From NCBI GenBank assembly GCA_031364505.1, contig JANLWK010000242.1, positions 1 to 64,000 of the forward strand: 64,000 nt of DNA. The letters run 5' to 3'. This document shows, piece by piece, positions 43,664 through 52,481 of the stretch; position 1 is the stretch's first letter; every line of letters starts with the position of its first letter. Origin of the DNA: JANLWK01 sp031364505 (GTDB taxonomy: Bacteria > Eisenbacteria > RBG-16-71-46). Made by a program: the position numbers and the translations under genes. The notes beneath the pieces are model-generated. The model was not told the DNA's origin and searched no databases. It saw only the letters and a list, made by a program, of their open reading frames with translations.

Positions 43664-44743
43664 ATGCCCTCACCCAGCCTGTCCATGCCCGCCCACAAGG
43701 CGCACGCGCCCATCAGCCTGACCGACGTCCAGCGCCCGGTACGCGCGGACCTGGAACAGGTTCAGAAGCACCTCAAGGCGTCCTTCCAGACCCCGATCCC
43801 GATCCTGAACCAGGTCGGCGGCTACGTTCTGGCCACCCGGGGCAAGAAGTTCCGGCCCACGCTGCTGCTGCTGGTCGCGCGGCTGCGCGGCGCGCTGGAC
43901 GAGCCCGCGCTCATCTGCGCCACGGTGGTCGAGATGGTCCACGCGGCCGCCCTGATCCACGACGACTCCGTCGACAAGAGCGACCTGAGGCGTGGACGCC
44001 CGACCGTGAACGGGCTGTGGACGAACGAGATGGCGATCATCATGGGCGACTACCTGTACGCCCAGTCGATGGCCCTGCTCGTGCGCCACAAACTCGAGGT
44101 GGCGATGGATGTGCTGTCGCGCGTGGTGGCGGAGATGTCGTGCGGCGAGGCGCTGGAGTTCCAGTACGCCTACGACCTCGACGTGTCGCAGGAGCAGTAC
44201 GAGGAGCTGATCCAGTACAAGACCGGCTCGCTGATCGGCGCGGCCACCGAGATCGGCGCGGCCGGCGACGCGACGCCGCAGGGCCTCGCGCGGCGGGAGC
44301 ACTACCGCCGGTTCGGTGACTCGCTCGGCGTGGCGTTCCAGATCGTCGACGATCTGCTCGACTATCTCGGCTCGCGCAAGGTCACGGGTAAGCCCACCGG
44401 CTCGGATCTCGCCGAGGGCAAGGTGACGCTGCCGCTCATCGCCGCCCTGCGGAACGCGACCGAAGCCGATCGCCGGGTGCTCAAGCGTCTGGCGCTGCGC
44501 AAGCGCTGGACACCGGGGCAGTGGACGCAGCTGCTCGACCTGGTGGAGAAGTGCGGCGGATTCGATTCCGCCCGCGCCCGCGCCTTCGAGCTGGCCGAGG
44601 AGGCCCGCCGGCTCGCCGCCTCGGGGCCCGGCCTCGATGCCGCCGCGCGCGGCAGCCGGCCGAATCGAGCGATCACGGCGGCGCGCGCCCCGCGGCGCGC
44701 GCTCGACCACGCGGTCGACTATGCCGTCCTTCGAGAGTCCTGA
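43664..44743 (+). CDS. Polyprenyl (trans-isoprenyl diphosphate) synthase
   Basis: The 359-residue enzyme makes all-trans polyprenyl diphosphate, for quinone side chains, from FPP/GGPP and IPP. The first Asp-rich motif is ALIHDDSVDKSDLRRGRPTVN (DDxxD) and the second FQIVDDLLDYLG; GKKFRPTLLLLVARL is the substrate-binding GK(x)xRP. LIQYKTGSLIGAA follows. The C-terminus has an extra tail of about 30 Arg/Ala-rich residues. Two in-frame ATGs (43664 and 43685) are possible; neither has a clear ribosome site. Chain length cannot be read with confidence, though bulk near the first motif (Ala, Ala, Leu before IHDD) allows long chains. Confidence 0.92.
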   Translation: MPSPSLSMPAHKAHAPISLTDVQRPVRADLEQVQKHLKASFQTPIPILNQVGGYVLATRGKKFRPTLLLLVARLRGALDEPALICATVVEMVHAAALIHDDSVDKSDLRRGRPTVNGLWTNEMAIIMGDYLYAQSMALLVRHKLEVAMDVLSRVVAEMSCGEALEFQYAYDLDVSQEQYEELIQYKTGSLIGAATEIGAAGDATPQGLARREHYRRFGDSLGVAFQIVDDLLDYLGSRKVTGKPTGSDLAEGKVTLPLIAALRNATEADRRVLKRLALRKRWTPGQWTQLLDLVEKCGGFDSARARAFELAEEARRLAASGPGLDAAARGSRPNRAITAARAPRRALDHAVDYAVLRES

Positions 44744-44750
44744 TCCCCGA

Positions 44751-45167
44751 GTGACCTCGATCCGCAAGTCGTCTCCGGCCGAGGCTCCCGCACGTCGTCC
44801 CGCGGCCCCCGTTGCGCGCGACGCGCTGCAGCTCGCCGCCGAGACCGCCATGGCCAAGAAGGCGACGGATCCCGTGGCACTCGACCTGCGGGATCTCGAG
44901 GGACGCGCCTGCGACTATTTCCTCATCGTGTCGGCCTCGAACGAGATCCAGGTCAAGGCGATCGCCGAGGCGATCGAGGACCGGTTGCGCGAACGCGGCG
45001 TGCGGCCGTGGCACGTCGAGGGACTCGAGGGGCGGCGCTGGGTGCTGCTCGACTACGTGGAATTCGTCGTGCACGTGTTTCACGACAAGACCCGTGAGTA
45101 CTACATGCTCGACCGGCTGTGGGGCGATGCGAGGAGCGTGGATCTTGGTCTGGACGGAGCTGACTGA
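44751..45167 (+). CDS. rsfS: Ribosome silencing factor
   Basis: RsfS binds ribosomal protein L14 and blocks subunit joining in starvation. The core is intact: DPVALDLRDLEGRACDYFLIVSASNEIQVKAIAEAIED, HVEGLEGRRWVLLDYVEFVVHVF and TREYYMLDRLWGDA. I prefer the GTG at 44751, eight bases after the preceding stop, giving 138 residues; an ATG at 44721 overlapping the polyprenyl synthase is possible (148 residues). About 25 residues of Pro/Ala/Arg-rich sequence precede the domain in either case. The C-terminus overlaps argS. Confidence 0.92.
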   Translation: MTSIRKSSPAEAPARRPAAPVARDALQLAAETAMAKKATDPVALDLRDLEGRACDYFLIVSASNEIQVKAIAEAIEDRLRERGVRPWHVEGLEGRRWVLLDYVEFVVHVFHDKTREYYMLDRLWGDARSVDLGLDGAD

Positions 45168-46875
45168 GGCGATCGCGGCGGCGCTCCAGGCCGCCGGCGT
45201 CCATTCGCCCGAGCGACTCTCCCGGCTCGAACTCGCGATCCCGCGCGATCCCTCGCACGGCGACTGGACGACGAACCTGGCGCTCGTGCTGGCGAAGGAC
45301 CTGGGCCGGAAGCCGCGCGAGATCGCCGAGTCGCTGGCGCGCGAGATCGCGGCGCATCCGGGCATCTTCGCGCCCCCCGAGGTCGCGGGGCCGGGCTTCC
45401 TCAACTTCCGTTACGCCGACGCCTTCGTCGACGCGCTGCCCGCACGCATCGCGGGCGAGGGGGACGCGTTCGGCCGATCCTCGGCCGGCGCGGGTGACAG
45501 CGTGCTCGTCGAGTACGTCAGCGCCAACCCGACGGGACCGCTCAACATCGTGAGCGCGCGCGCCGCGGCAGTGGGCGCCTCGCTGGTGCGCCTGCTCGAC
45601 GCCACGGGACACCGAGCCGAGGGCGAGTTCTACGTCAACGACGCGGGCAACCAGGTCGACCTGCTCGGGGCCTCGGTCGCGGCGCGGTTCGCCGAGACGC
45701 AGGGTCGCGCCCGCGCCATGCCGGAGGCGGGCTACCAGGGCGGCTACATTCGCGACGTGGCGGCGGCCCTGGACGCGCGGGACGCGGCGGTGGCGCTCGA
45801 GGCCGACGACGGCACGGGGTGGTTTCGCGCCCAGGCGCTCGAGCGCATGCTCGAGAGCCAGCGCCGCGACCTGGACGCCTACGGCGCGGAATTCGCGCGC
45901 TGGTTCCGCGAGTCCACGCTCCACGCCTCGGGTGCGGTGGCCGGCACGCTGCGCGAGCTCGAGGCGCGCGGCGTCACGTACCAGGGCATCCACCCGGAGT
46001 CCGGCTACGAACGCCCCGAGGATGCGCGCGCCGTGGCGGAGGGCGAGCAGCCGGCGACGTGGCTCCGGGCCTCGGCGTTCGGCGACTCGCAGGACCGCGT
46101 CATCGTGCGCGGGAACGGCACGCCGACCTACCTGCTGCCCGACATCGCCTATCATCGCGACAAGCGCGCGCGCGGCTTCCGCCACGCGATCGACCTGTGG
46201 GGGCCCGACCATCACGCCTACGTCCGCACGATGCAGGCGGCGCTCGCCGCGCTGGGGCTCGAACCCGACGCGCTCCAGGTGCTCATCGTCCAGCAGGTGA
46301 ATCTGGTGTCCGGCGGCCAGCCGGTGAAGATGAGCAAGCGTGCCGGAGAGTTCATCACGCTGCGCGAACTGATGGACGACGTCGGCGCCGACTGCGCCAA
46401 GTTCTTCTTCCTGATGCGCTCGACCAGCGCGCACCTCGACTTCGATCTCGACCTCGCGCGCCGCCAGAACGACGAGAACCCGGCGTACTACGTGCAGTAC
46501 GCCCACGCGCGCATCGCGTCCATTCTGCGCTACGCGGCCGAACGCGGCGTCACGCCGGACGCGGCGTCGACGGCGCGCTTCGAGGCTCCGGAGGAGCGGG
46601 CGCTGATCCGGAAGCTCGCGGCGTTCCCCGAGATCGTGCGCGGCGCCGCCGCGGCGCGCGAGCCGCACCGGGTGCCGACGTACCTGATGGAGGCGGCCGC
46701 GGTGTTCCACCGCTTCTACCACGCGTGCCGCGTCGTGTCGGACGACGCGGCACGCACGCGTGACCGGCTGCTGCTGTGCGAGGCGTGCCGTGTCGTGATC
46801 CGGAACGGGCTCGCGCTGATGGGCGTGTCGGCGCCCGAGCGCATGGACCGCGCCAGCGGGGAGGACGTCGCGTGA
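45145..46875 (+). CDS. argS: Arginyl-tRNA synthetase, degenerate HIGH motif
   Basis: The 576-residue class I synthetase has the N-terminal additional domain (PSHGDWTTNLALVLAKDLGR), then VEYVSANPTGPLNIVSARAAAVG, where the canonical HIGH/HxGH reads NIVS. The second motif is standard, VKMSKRAGEFITL, followed by the DALALBARG-like end (YYVQYAHARIASILR). The ANPTGPL lead-in and FYVNDAGNQVD make the identification firm. I chose TTG 45145 because GAGGAG lies eight bases before it; ATG 45127 is the alternative, six residues longer. It overlaps rsfS by 23 bases, and its stop overlaps the next gene (GTGA). Confidence 0.94.
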   Translation: MVWTELTEAIAAALQAAGVHSPERLSRLELAIPRDPSHGDWTTNLALVLAKDLGRKPREIAESLAREIAAHPGIFAPPEVAGPGFLNFRYADAFVDALPARIAGEGDAFGRSSAGAGDSVLVEYVSANPTGPLNIVSARAAAVGASLVRLLDATGHRAEGEFYVNDAGNQVDLLGASVAARFAETQGRARAMPEAGYQGGYIRDVAAALDARDAAVALEADDGTGWFRAQALERMLESQRRDLDAYGAEFARWFRESTLHASGAVAGTLRELEARGVTYQGIHPESGYERPEDARAVAEGEQPATWLRASAFGDSQDRVIVRGNGTPTYLLPDIAYHRDKRARGFRHAIDLWGPDHHAYVRTMQAALAALGLEPDALQVLIVQQVNLVSGGQPVKMSKRAGEFITLRELMDDVGADCAKFFFLMRSTSAHLDFDLDLARRQNDENPAYYVQYAHARIASILRYAAERGVTPDAASTARFEAPEERALIRKLAAFPEIVRGAAAAREPHRVPTYLMEAAAVFHRFYHACRVVSDDAARTRDRLLLCEACRVVIRNGLALMGVSAPERMDRASGEDVA

Positions 46876-47840
46876 GCGCCCCGCATCAGTCCCCCGCGAG
46901 TCCGGCGGACATCCTCGTGGTGGGGTCGGTCGCGCTCGACTCGGTGCGCACGCCGTTCGGCGAGGTCGTCGACGCGCTGGGCGGTTCGGCGTCCTACTTC
47001 TCGCTGTCGGCCAGCCACTTCGCGCCCGTGCGGATGGTGGCCGTCGTGGGCGAGGACTTTCCCGATCACGCCCGCGAGCGCTTCACGTCGCGCGGGGTCG
47101 ATCTCGGCGGGCTCGAGACGGCGGCGGGGCGGACGTTCCGCTGGCGCGGCGAGTACGCCATGGAACTCGGCCACGCGCACACGCTCGAGACCCAGCTCAA
47201 CGTGTTCTCGACGTTCCACCCGAAGCTCGGCGAGGCGCACCGCCGCACGCCCTACGTGTTCCTCGCCAACATCGACCCCGACCTGCAGCTCGAAGTGTTG
47301 AGCCAGATGAAGAAGCCGCTGCTGTCGGTGTCGGACACCATGAACTACTGGATCGCGCGGAAACCCGACCGCGTGCTCGAGGTGTTGCGCGGGGTCGACG
47401 TGGCCCTGCTCAACGAGGAGGAGGCCCGGGCGTTGTCGGGCCAGACGCAGCTCGTGCGCGCCGCCGAGCACCTGCTCGACCAGGGCGCGCGCGCCGTGAT
47501 CGTCAAGAAGGGCGAGCACGGGGCGCTGTACCAGTCGGCCGAGGAGCGCTTCATCACGCCCGCGTTCCCGGTCCGCGGGCTCACGGACCCCACGGGCGCG
47601 GGCGATTCGTTCGCGGGCGGGTTCATCGGCTGGCTCGCGCGGTCCGGCCGGCGCGACGGAAACGCGCTCCGACAGGCGCTCGCGCTCGGCGCCACGATGG
47701 CCTCCCTGGCGATCGAGGATTTCAGCCCGCGACGGCTCATCGAGACCCAATCCGCCGAAATCGGCGAGCGACTCGGCATCCTGCACGGCATGATGCACTT
47801 CGATCTCGTGGACCCGTTCGAGGAGCGCGTTCCGGGCTGA
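46872..47840 (+). CDS. PfkB-family carbohydrate/nucleoside kinase
   Basis: The 322-residue protein has the ribokinase-like pattern: ILVVGSVALDSVRTPFG, ALGGSASYFSLSASHFAPVRMVAVVGEDFP, LLNEEEARALSG, and the catalytic DPTGAGDSFAGGFIGWLAR. The anion hole and Asp base are present. Substrate specificity (sugar, adenosine or other) is not readable; a long HFAPVRMV-type N-terminal group of uncharacterised PfkB proteins looks closest. GTG overlaps the argS stop. Confidence 0.88.
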   Translation: MSAPHQSPASPADILVVGSVALDSVRTPFGEVVDALGGSASYFSLSASHFAPVRMVAVVGEDFPDHARERFTSRGVDLGGLETAAGRTFRWRGEYAMELGHAHTLETQLNVFSTFHPKLGEAHRRTPYVFLANIDPDLQLEVLSQMKKPLLSVSDTMNYWIARKPDRVLEVLRGVDVALLNEEEARALSGQTQLVRAAEHLLDQGARAVIVKKGEHGALYQSAEERFITPAFPVRGLTDPTGAGDSFAGGFIGWLARSGRRDGNALRQALALGATMASLAIEDFSPRRLIETQSAEIGERLGILHGMMHFDLVDPFEERVPG

Positions 47841-47857
47841 TTCCCGCGGATTTACTG

Positions 47858-47866
47858 TGTTAGACT
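47858..47866 (+). promoter_or_regulatory. Extended -10 promoter candidate
   Basis: TGTTAGACT gives an extended -10 (TGn plus TAGACT) 42 bases before the start at 47909; no good -35 is seen at 17 bases (TGATTC). Confidence 0.45.
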
Positions 47867-47908
47867 GGTGCGGTCGAATCACGCCGACGCATCAGGAGGC
47901 TCTCCCCC

Positions 47909-48661
47909 GTGGAATCCGCTCGCTCCCCCTGGATGTCTCAGGCTGAAACCGCCTTGCGCGCGCTTCGGGACGTCGAAAGCGCCGTGATCCAGGGCGAAGG
48001 TGACGAGATCCGCGAGGTGCACATCCTCTCGACCTCGACACGCCCGCCGAAGCAGATCGTCCGTGACGTCCAGACGCTGCTGCTCGCGCGCTTCCAGCGT
48101 GCCATCGACCACCGCGTCGTCTCGGTCGCGTTCACGGCGCCCGAGTCCGTCTCCGCGTCCCGCGCGCCGCGCGCCGCCGAGCCCGTGACCGGCGGCGGCG
48201 CCGCCGCCCCGTCCGCGGGGCGCGCGCCGGCGACCGAGGACCGCGTTCGGTTCGGATCCGCGAACCTGCTCGTCACGGGCCCGCGCATCCAGGCCCAGGT
48301 CGAGCTGCGATGGAAGGGCCTGCCCCGGATGGGGAGTGCCACCGGCCACGGCACGCGCGAGGGCGGGCACCGGCTGGTCGCCCAGGCGGTGCTGCACGCG
48401 GTTCAGGAATTCCTCGAGGAGGACGTGGCTTTGGCGTTGGAAGGACTGGAGTTCGCCAAGTTGGGCGCCCGTGACGTGGCCCTCGTCGGCGTCCAGTTCG
48501 TGGCCCATCGCGAGCACAAGAGCCTTGTGGGCTGCTGCACCGTGGAGCAGGATGTGCCGCAGGCGGTGGCGCTCGCGACTCTGTCCGCCGTCAACCGGAT
48601 CCTGGGTGGCCTGCCCACCCGCGAACCGACCGAATACGTCTTGAGACCGACATCGATATAG
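47909..48661 (+). CDS. Conserved-looking protein of unknown function
   Basis: The 250-residue protein falls in two halves joined by an Ala/Pro-rich linker (about residues 80-112). The first half has IREVHILSTSTRPPKQIVRDVQTLLLARF and IDHRVVSVAF; the second has RIQAQVELRWKG, a conserved GSATGHG and several beta-alpha units ending in LATLSAVNRIL. The second half loosely recalls the regulatory (dimer) domain of isopropylmalate synthase, but this is only a pattern impression. No signal or membrane helix is visible. GTG with AGGAGG nine bases upstream. I cannot assign a function. Confidence 0.75.
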   Translation: MESARSPWMSQAETALRALRDVESAVIQGEGDEIREVHILSTSTRPPKQIVRDVQTLLLARFQRAIDHRVVSVAFTAPESVSASRAPRAAEPVTGGGAAAPSAGRAPATEDRVRFGSANLLVTGPRIQAQVELRWKGLPRMGSATGHGTREGGHRLVAQAVLHAVQEFLEEDVALALEGLEFAKLGARDVALVGVQFVAHREHKSLVGCCTVEQDVPQAVALATLSAVNRILGGLPTREPTEYVLRPTSI

Positions 48662-48758
48662 GAGGAAGCGAAGCGAGAATCCTCTCGGACAAGCGAAGCG
48701 GACCCACCGGAACACTAGTGCTGTGTCTCTGGAATCCGAGTTGAAGGAGGTGGGCTTC
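48662..48758 (+). promoter_or_regulatory. Leader with possible ribosome-site sequestering fold and direct repeat
   Basis: AAGCGAAGCG occurs twice, at 48666-48675 and 48691-48700. TCCTCTCGGA at 48680-48689 can pair with TCCGAG (48735-48740) and, across a 4-base bulge, AGGA (48745-48748), which is part of the strong ribosome site AAGGAGG (48744-48750). This could hide the site of the tiny ORF that follows. Inference from base pairing by eye. Confidence 0.35.
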
Positions 48759-48809
48759 GTGGACCTCATCCTGGTTCTCGTGAATTTCTTCGGTAAGGCG
48801 GGCTGGTAA
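48759..48809 (+). CDS. Candidate 16-residue leader peptide
   Basis: GTG 48759 follows GAAGGAGGTG (48743-48752), the best ribosome site in the window, with an 8-base gap from AAGGAGG. It encodes MDLILVLVNFFGKAGW and a TAA stop. Residues 3-8 are all branched-chain or Leu, and the peptide is hydrophobic with a Lys near the end. A stable hairpin lies 25 bases downstream and a membrane HD-GYP gene after that. It may be a regulatory leader peptide, a small membrane peptide or a toxin-like peptide. Nothing else identifies it. Confidence 0.45.
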   Translation: MDLILVLVNFFGKAGW

Positions 48810-48834
48810 GCTTCGGCTTGCATCGATGTGATGG

Positions 48835-48858
48835 GCCCCCTTTGAAATCTCCGGGGGC
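48835..48858 (+). terminator. Hairpin between tiny ORF and HD-GYP gene
   Basis: GCCCCC (48835-48840) and GGGGGC (48853-48858) form a perfect 6-bp stem with a 12-base loop; CATC (48821-48824) and GATG (48859-48862) may extend it with a bulge. A pyrimidine-rich tail (TCTCATCTTCTTCC) follows. It looks like an attenuator or terminator. Confidence 0.45.
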
Positions 48859-48900
48859 GATGTCGGTCTCATCTTCTTCCACGTCCTGACGCGCAAGGGA

Positions 48901-50247
48901 ATGCCCGGACGAATCCACCCAGCGGCACCCGGCTTGAGCATCCGCTCGCCGCGTGCCTTCGCCGTCTTCTACGCCGTCGTCGTCGTCGTCGCGGCGCTGC
49001 TGTTCTGGCGCGCGCTGCCCGCGGTCGCCGCGCCCCCGCTGTTCACGCTGCTCGTGGTGTGGGCGCTGATGCTCGCGAGCGAGGCGAATCCGATCGCGCT
49101 GCCGAGCGGCGGCTACGCCACGGCGAGCGCGGTGTTCGACCTGCCCAGCCTAGTCATCCTCGGACCGTTCTGGACGGCGATGCTGGACGTCGCGAGCACG
49201 CTGCTGATCCAGGGCGCGCTGCTGCGGAAGCCCCCCGTGAAGGTGGTGTTCAACCTCGCCTGCTTCGCGATCACGGACTTCGCCGCCGGCTACGCCTTCT
49301 CCGCCGCCGGCGGCAGGCTCGGACACGCCACGCTCGAGCACGACGGCCTGGCCCTGCTCGCCTGCGGCGGCGTCTACTTCCTCGCGAACTCGGCGCTGGT
49401 CTCCACCGTCATCGGGCTCACCGCGGGGCCGAACCCGTGGCGGATCTGGCAGCGCAACTTCCAGTCCGCGCTGCTCCATCACCTGTCGTTCATCGCGCTC
49501 GGCTCGCTCGTCGCCGTGACGTACTTCGGCGCCGGCCCGTGGGGCCTGGTGCTGTTCGCGATCCCGTTCCTCGTCGCGCGCCAGGCGTTCCGCGGCACCC
49601 TGGAGATCCGCGCCGACCTCAAGGACTTCGTGCGCGCGCTGACCGAGGTGCTCGACGAGATCGATCCCTACACGCGCCATCATTCGATGCGCGTCGCCGA
49701 GTACAGCGTGCGCCTCGCGCGAGCGCTCAAGCTGCCCGAGGCCGACGTCGAGGAGATCGAGTACGCGGCGCTGGTGCACGACCTGGGCAAGATCGGGCCG
49801 CAGCACCAGCGCATCGTCCAGACGCCGGGAGGGCTGTCGCCCGAGGACCAGCGCGTCATGCGGCAGCACCCGGCGTCGGGTGCGGCGATCGTGTCGCGCG
49901 TGCGTGCGCTGTCGCGCGCGGCCGGGTACGTGCGCAGCCACCACGAGCAGCCCGACGGGCGCGGTTACCCCGATGGCCTGCTCGGCGCGGACGTGCCGAT
50001 CGGCGCGCACATCCTCAAGGTCTCGGACGCGTTCGACGCCATGACCTCGGACCGGCCGTACCGCCGGGCGCTGTCGCCGGCGACCGCGCTGTCGGAGATC
50101 CGTCGCGGGGCGGGCACCCAGTTCGACGGGCGCGTCGTCGAGTGCCTGCTGGGGCTCGATTGCTCGGGCAAATTCCCGCTGCTGCCGAGCCCGAGCCGCG
50201 AAGATCTCGAATTGCTCCGCGTCCGCCCGGCCCGCGCGCGGGCCTGA
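48901..50247 (+). CDS. Membrane HD-GYP domain protein
   Basis: The 448-residue protein has about six N-terminal hydrophobic helices (residues 18-230) and a C-terminal HD-GYP domain from about 240. Motifs read HSMRVAEYSVRLA, VHDLGKIG (HD), RQHPASGAAIV, HHEQPDGRGYPDG (GYP) and VSDAFDAMTSDRPYR. HD-GYP domains hydrolyse cyclic di-GMP or related nucleotides, so this is probably a membrane-bound signalling phosphodiesterase; the membrane part may sense a ligand. ATG 48901 is the first start after an in-frame stop; AAGGGA lies directly against it, too close for a good ribosome site. The stop overlaps purM by one base. Confidence 0.88.
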   Translation: MPGRIHPAAPGLSIRSPRAFAVFYAVVVVVAALLFWRALPAVAAPPLFTLLVVWALMLASEANPIALPSGGYATASAVFDLPSLVILGPFWTAMLDVASTLLIQGALLRKPPVKVVFNLACFAITDFAAGYAFSAAGGRLGHATLEHDGLALLACGGVYFLANSALVSTVIGLTAGPNPWRIWQRNFQSALLHHLSFIALGSLVAVTYFGAGPWGLVLFAIPFLVARQAFRGTLEIRADLKDFVRALTEVLDEIDPYTRHHSMRVAEYSVRLARALKLPEADVEEIEYAALVHDLGKIGPQHQRIVQTPGGLSPEDQRVMRQHPASGAAIVSRVRALSRAAGYVRSHHEQPDGRGYPDGLLGADVPIGAHILKVSDAFDAMTSDRPYRRALSPATALSEIRRGAGTQFDGRVVECLLGLDCSGKFPLLPSPSREDLELLRVRPARARA

Positions 50248-51272
50248 TGCGCTACCGCGACGCTGGCGTGGACGTCCGGCGCTCGGACGCGTTGAAGCGC
50301 GACCTCGTCGCCGACGTGACCTCGACGTGGACGCCCGCCGTTCGCCGCATCGTCGGCGGTTTCGCCGGCGTCATGGAGTGGCCCGGTGGCGGCGGCCGGC
50401 TGGTCGCGGCGACGATGGACGGCGTCGGCACGAAGCTCCACCTGGCGCATGCCGCCGGCCGCCTCGCAGGGGCGGCGGCCGACCTCGTCTATCACGGCGC
50501 CGACGACCTGCTCGTCCACGGCGCCCGGCCCCTCGCGTTCCTGGACTACGTCGCCCAGGCGCGGCTGAACGCCGCGGTGGTCGCGGAGGTCGTGCGGGGC
50601 CTGAGCCGCGCGTGCCGCGAAACAGGTGCGGTCCTGCTCGGCGGCGAGACGGCCGAGATGCCGGACACCTACCTGCCGGGGGTGGTCGACGTCGCCGGCT
50701 GCATGATCGGCGTCGCGGACGAGGGTGCCCTGCTCGACGGCTCGCGGATCGTTCCCGGCGACACGCTGGTCGGGCTCGCCTCGGACGGACTCCACACGAA
50801 TGGATTCTCGCTGGCCCGCCGCGTGCTGGAACATTCGGGGCTCGCCCTCGACGCGCCGCTGCCGGGAGGCGGGGGCGAGTCGGTGGCCGATGCCTTGCTG
50901 GCGCCGCACCGGTGGTACGGCCCCGCGCTCGAATCGGAGCTCGGTTCGGAGATCGGGGGCCGGCGCGTCCACGGGCTCGCGCATGTCACCGGCGGTGGCA
51001 TCGCCGGCAACCTGGTGCGCGTGCTGCCGGACGGCTGCCGCGCGCGGGTCACGCCGCCCGATCCGGTTCCCGCGGTGTTCCGGTGGCTGTGCGAGGCAGG
51101 CGCGGTGCCCCTGGACGAGGCGCGGGACACGTTCAACCTGGGAGTCGGCATGATCGTCGCCTGCGCGCGCGAGTCGGCCGACGCCCTGCGGGCGGACGTC
51201 GCCGCGCGCGGCGTGTCCGCGTTCACGCTGGGCGACGTCGTCGCCGGCGAGCGCGGAGTGGAGTGGGTGTGA
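50247..51272 (+). CDS. purM: Phosphoribosylformylglycinamidine cyclo-ligase
   Basis: PurM closes the imidazole ring, making AIR from FGAM and ATP. The 341-residue protein shows YRDAGVDVRRSDALK, TMDGVGTKLHLAHAAG, NDLLVxGA-like ADDLLVHGARPLAFLDY, LLGGETAEMPDTY, LASDGLHTNGFSLARRV, HVTGGGIAGNLVRVLP and FNLGVGM. It stands apart from the larger pur cluster at 58.7 kb, directly after the HD-GYP gene. ATG shares one base with that gene's stop. Confidence 0.96.
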   Translation: MRYRDAGVDVRRSDALKRDLVADVTSTWTPAVRRIVGGFAGVMEWPGGGGRLVAATMDGVGTKLHLAHAAGRLAGAAADLVYHGADDLLVHGARPLAFLDYVAQARLNAAVVAEVVRGLSRACRETGAVLLGGETAEMPDTYLPGVVDVAGCMIGVADEGALLDGSRIVPGDTLVGLASDGLHTNGFSLARRVLEHSGLALDAPLPGGGGESVADALLAPHRWYGPALESELGSEIGGRRVHGLAHVTGGGIAGNLVRVLPDGCRARVTPPDPVPAVFRWLCEAGAVPLDEARDTFNLGVGMIVACARESADALRADVAARGVSAFTLGDVVAGERGVEWV

Positions 51273-51326
51273 GTCGAATGGTCATGAGGAGCGGGGCCCC
51301 CGGACGTCGTGCGCACGGAGGAGACG

Positions 51327-52337
<1,011 letters not shown>

Positions 52338-52350
52338 ATTGCGCGTCCTT

Positions 52351-52455
52351 GGCCGAGCGTGAAGGCCGCGCGATCCGCGCTCCTTCGGTCTCACGCAGCG
52401 CTCGGCCGGAATCCGGCGGCGGTCCCGCGCGTGGGCCGCCGCCGCTCGCGAGCGG
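52351..52455 (+). promoter_or_regulatory. Structured 5' leader, possible cis-regulatory RNA
   Basis: GGCCGAGCG (52351-52359) pairs perfectly with CGCTCGGCC (52399-52407). Inside it, GAAGG/CCTTC (52361-52365/52382-52386) and GCGCG/CGCGC (52368-52372/52376-52380) nest. GCCGG/CCGGC (52405-52409/52413-52417) would compete with the outer stem, and a 14-base palindrome sits at 52442-52455 just before the ribosome site. Confidence 0.45.
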
Positions 52456-52481
52456 ATCGACGCGGAGCCAGGAGGTACCAC

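Noticed and set aside
48666..48700. AAGCGAAGCG direct repeat as a possible CRISPR or REP element
   Set aside because: Only two 10-base copies with unrelated flanks; no array or longer palindrome.
52359..52481. N-terminal extension of the Gfo/Idh/MocA frame from GTG 52359
   Set aside because: Arg-rich, overlaps the predicted leader stems; AGGAGGT before GTG 52482 supports the shorter form.
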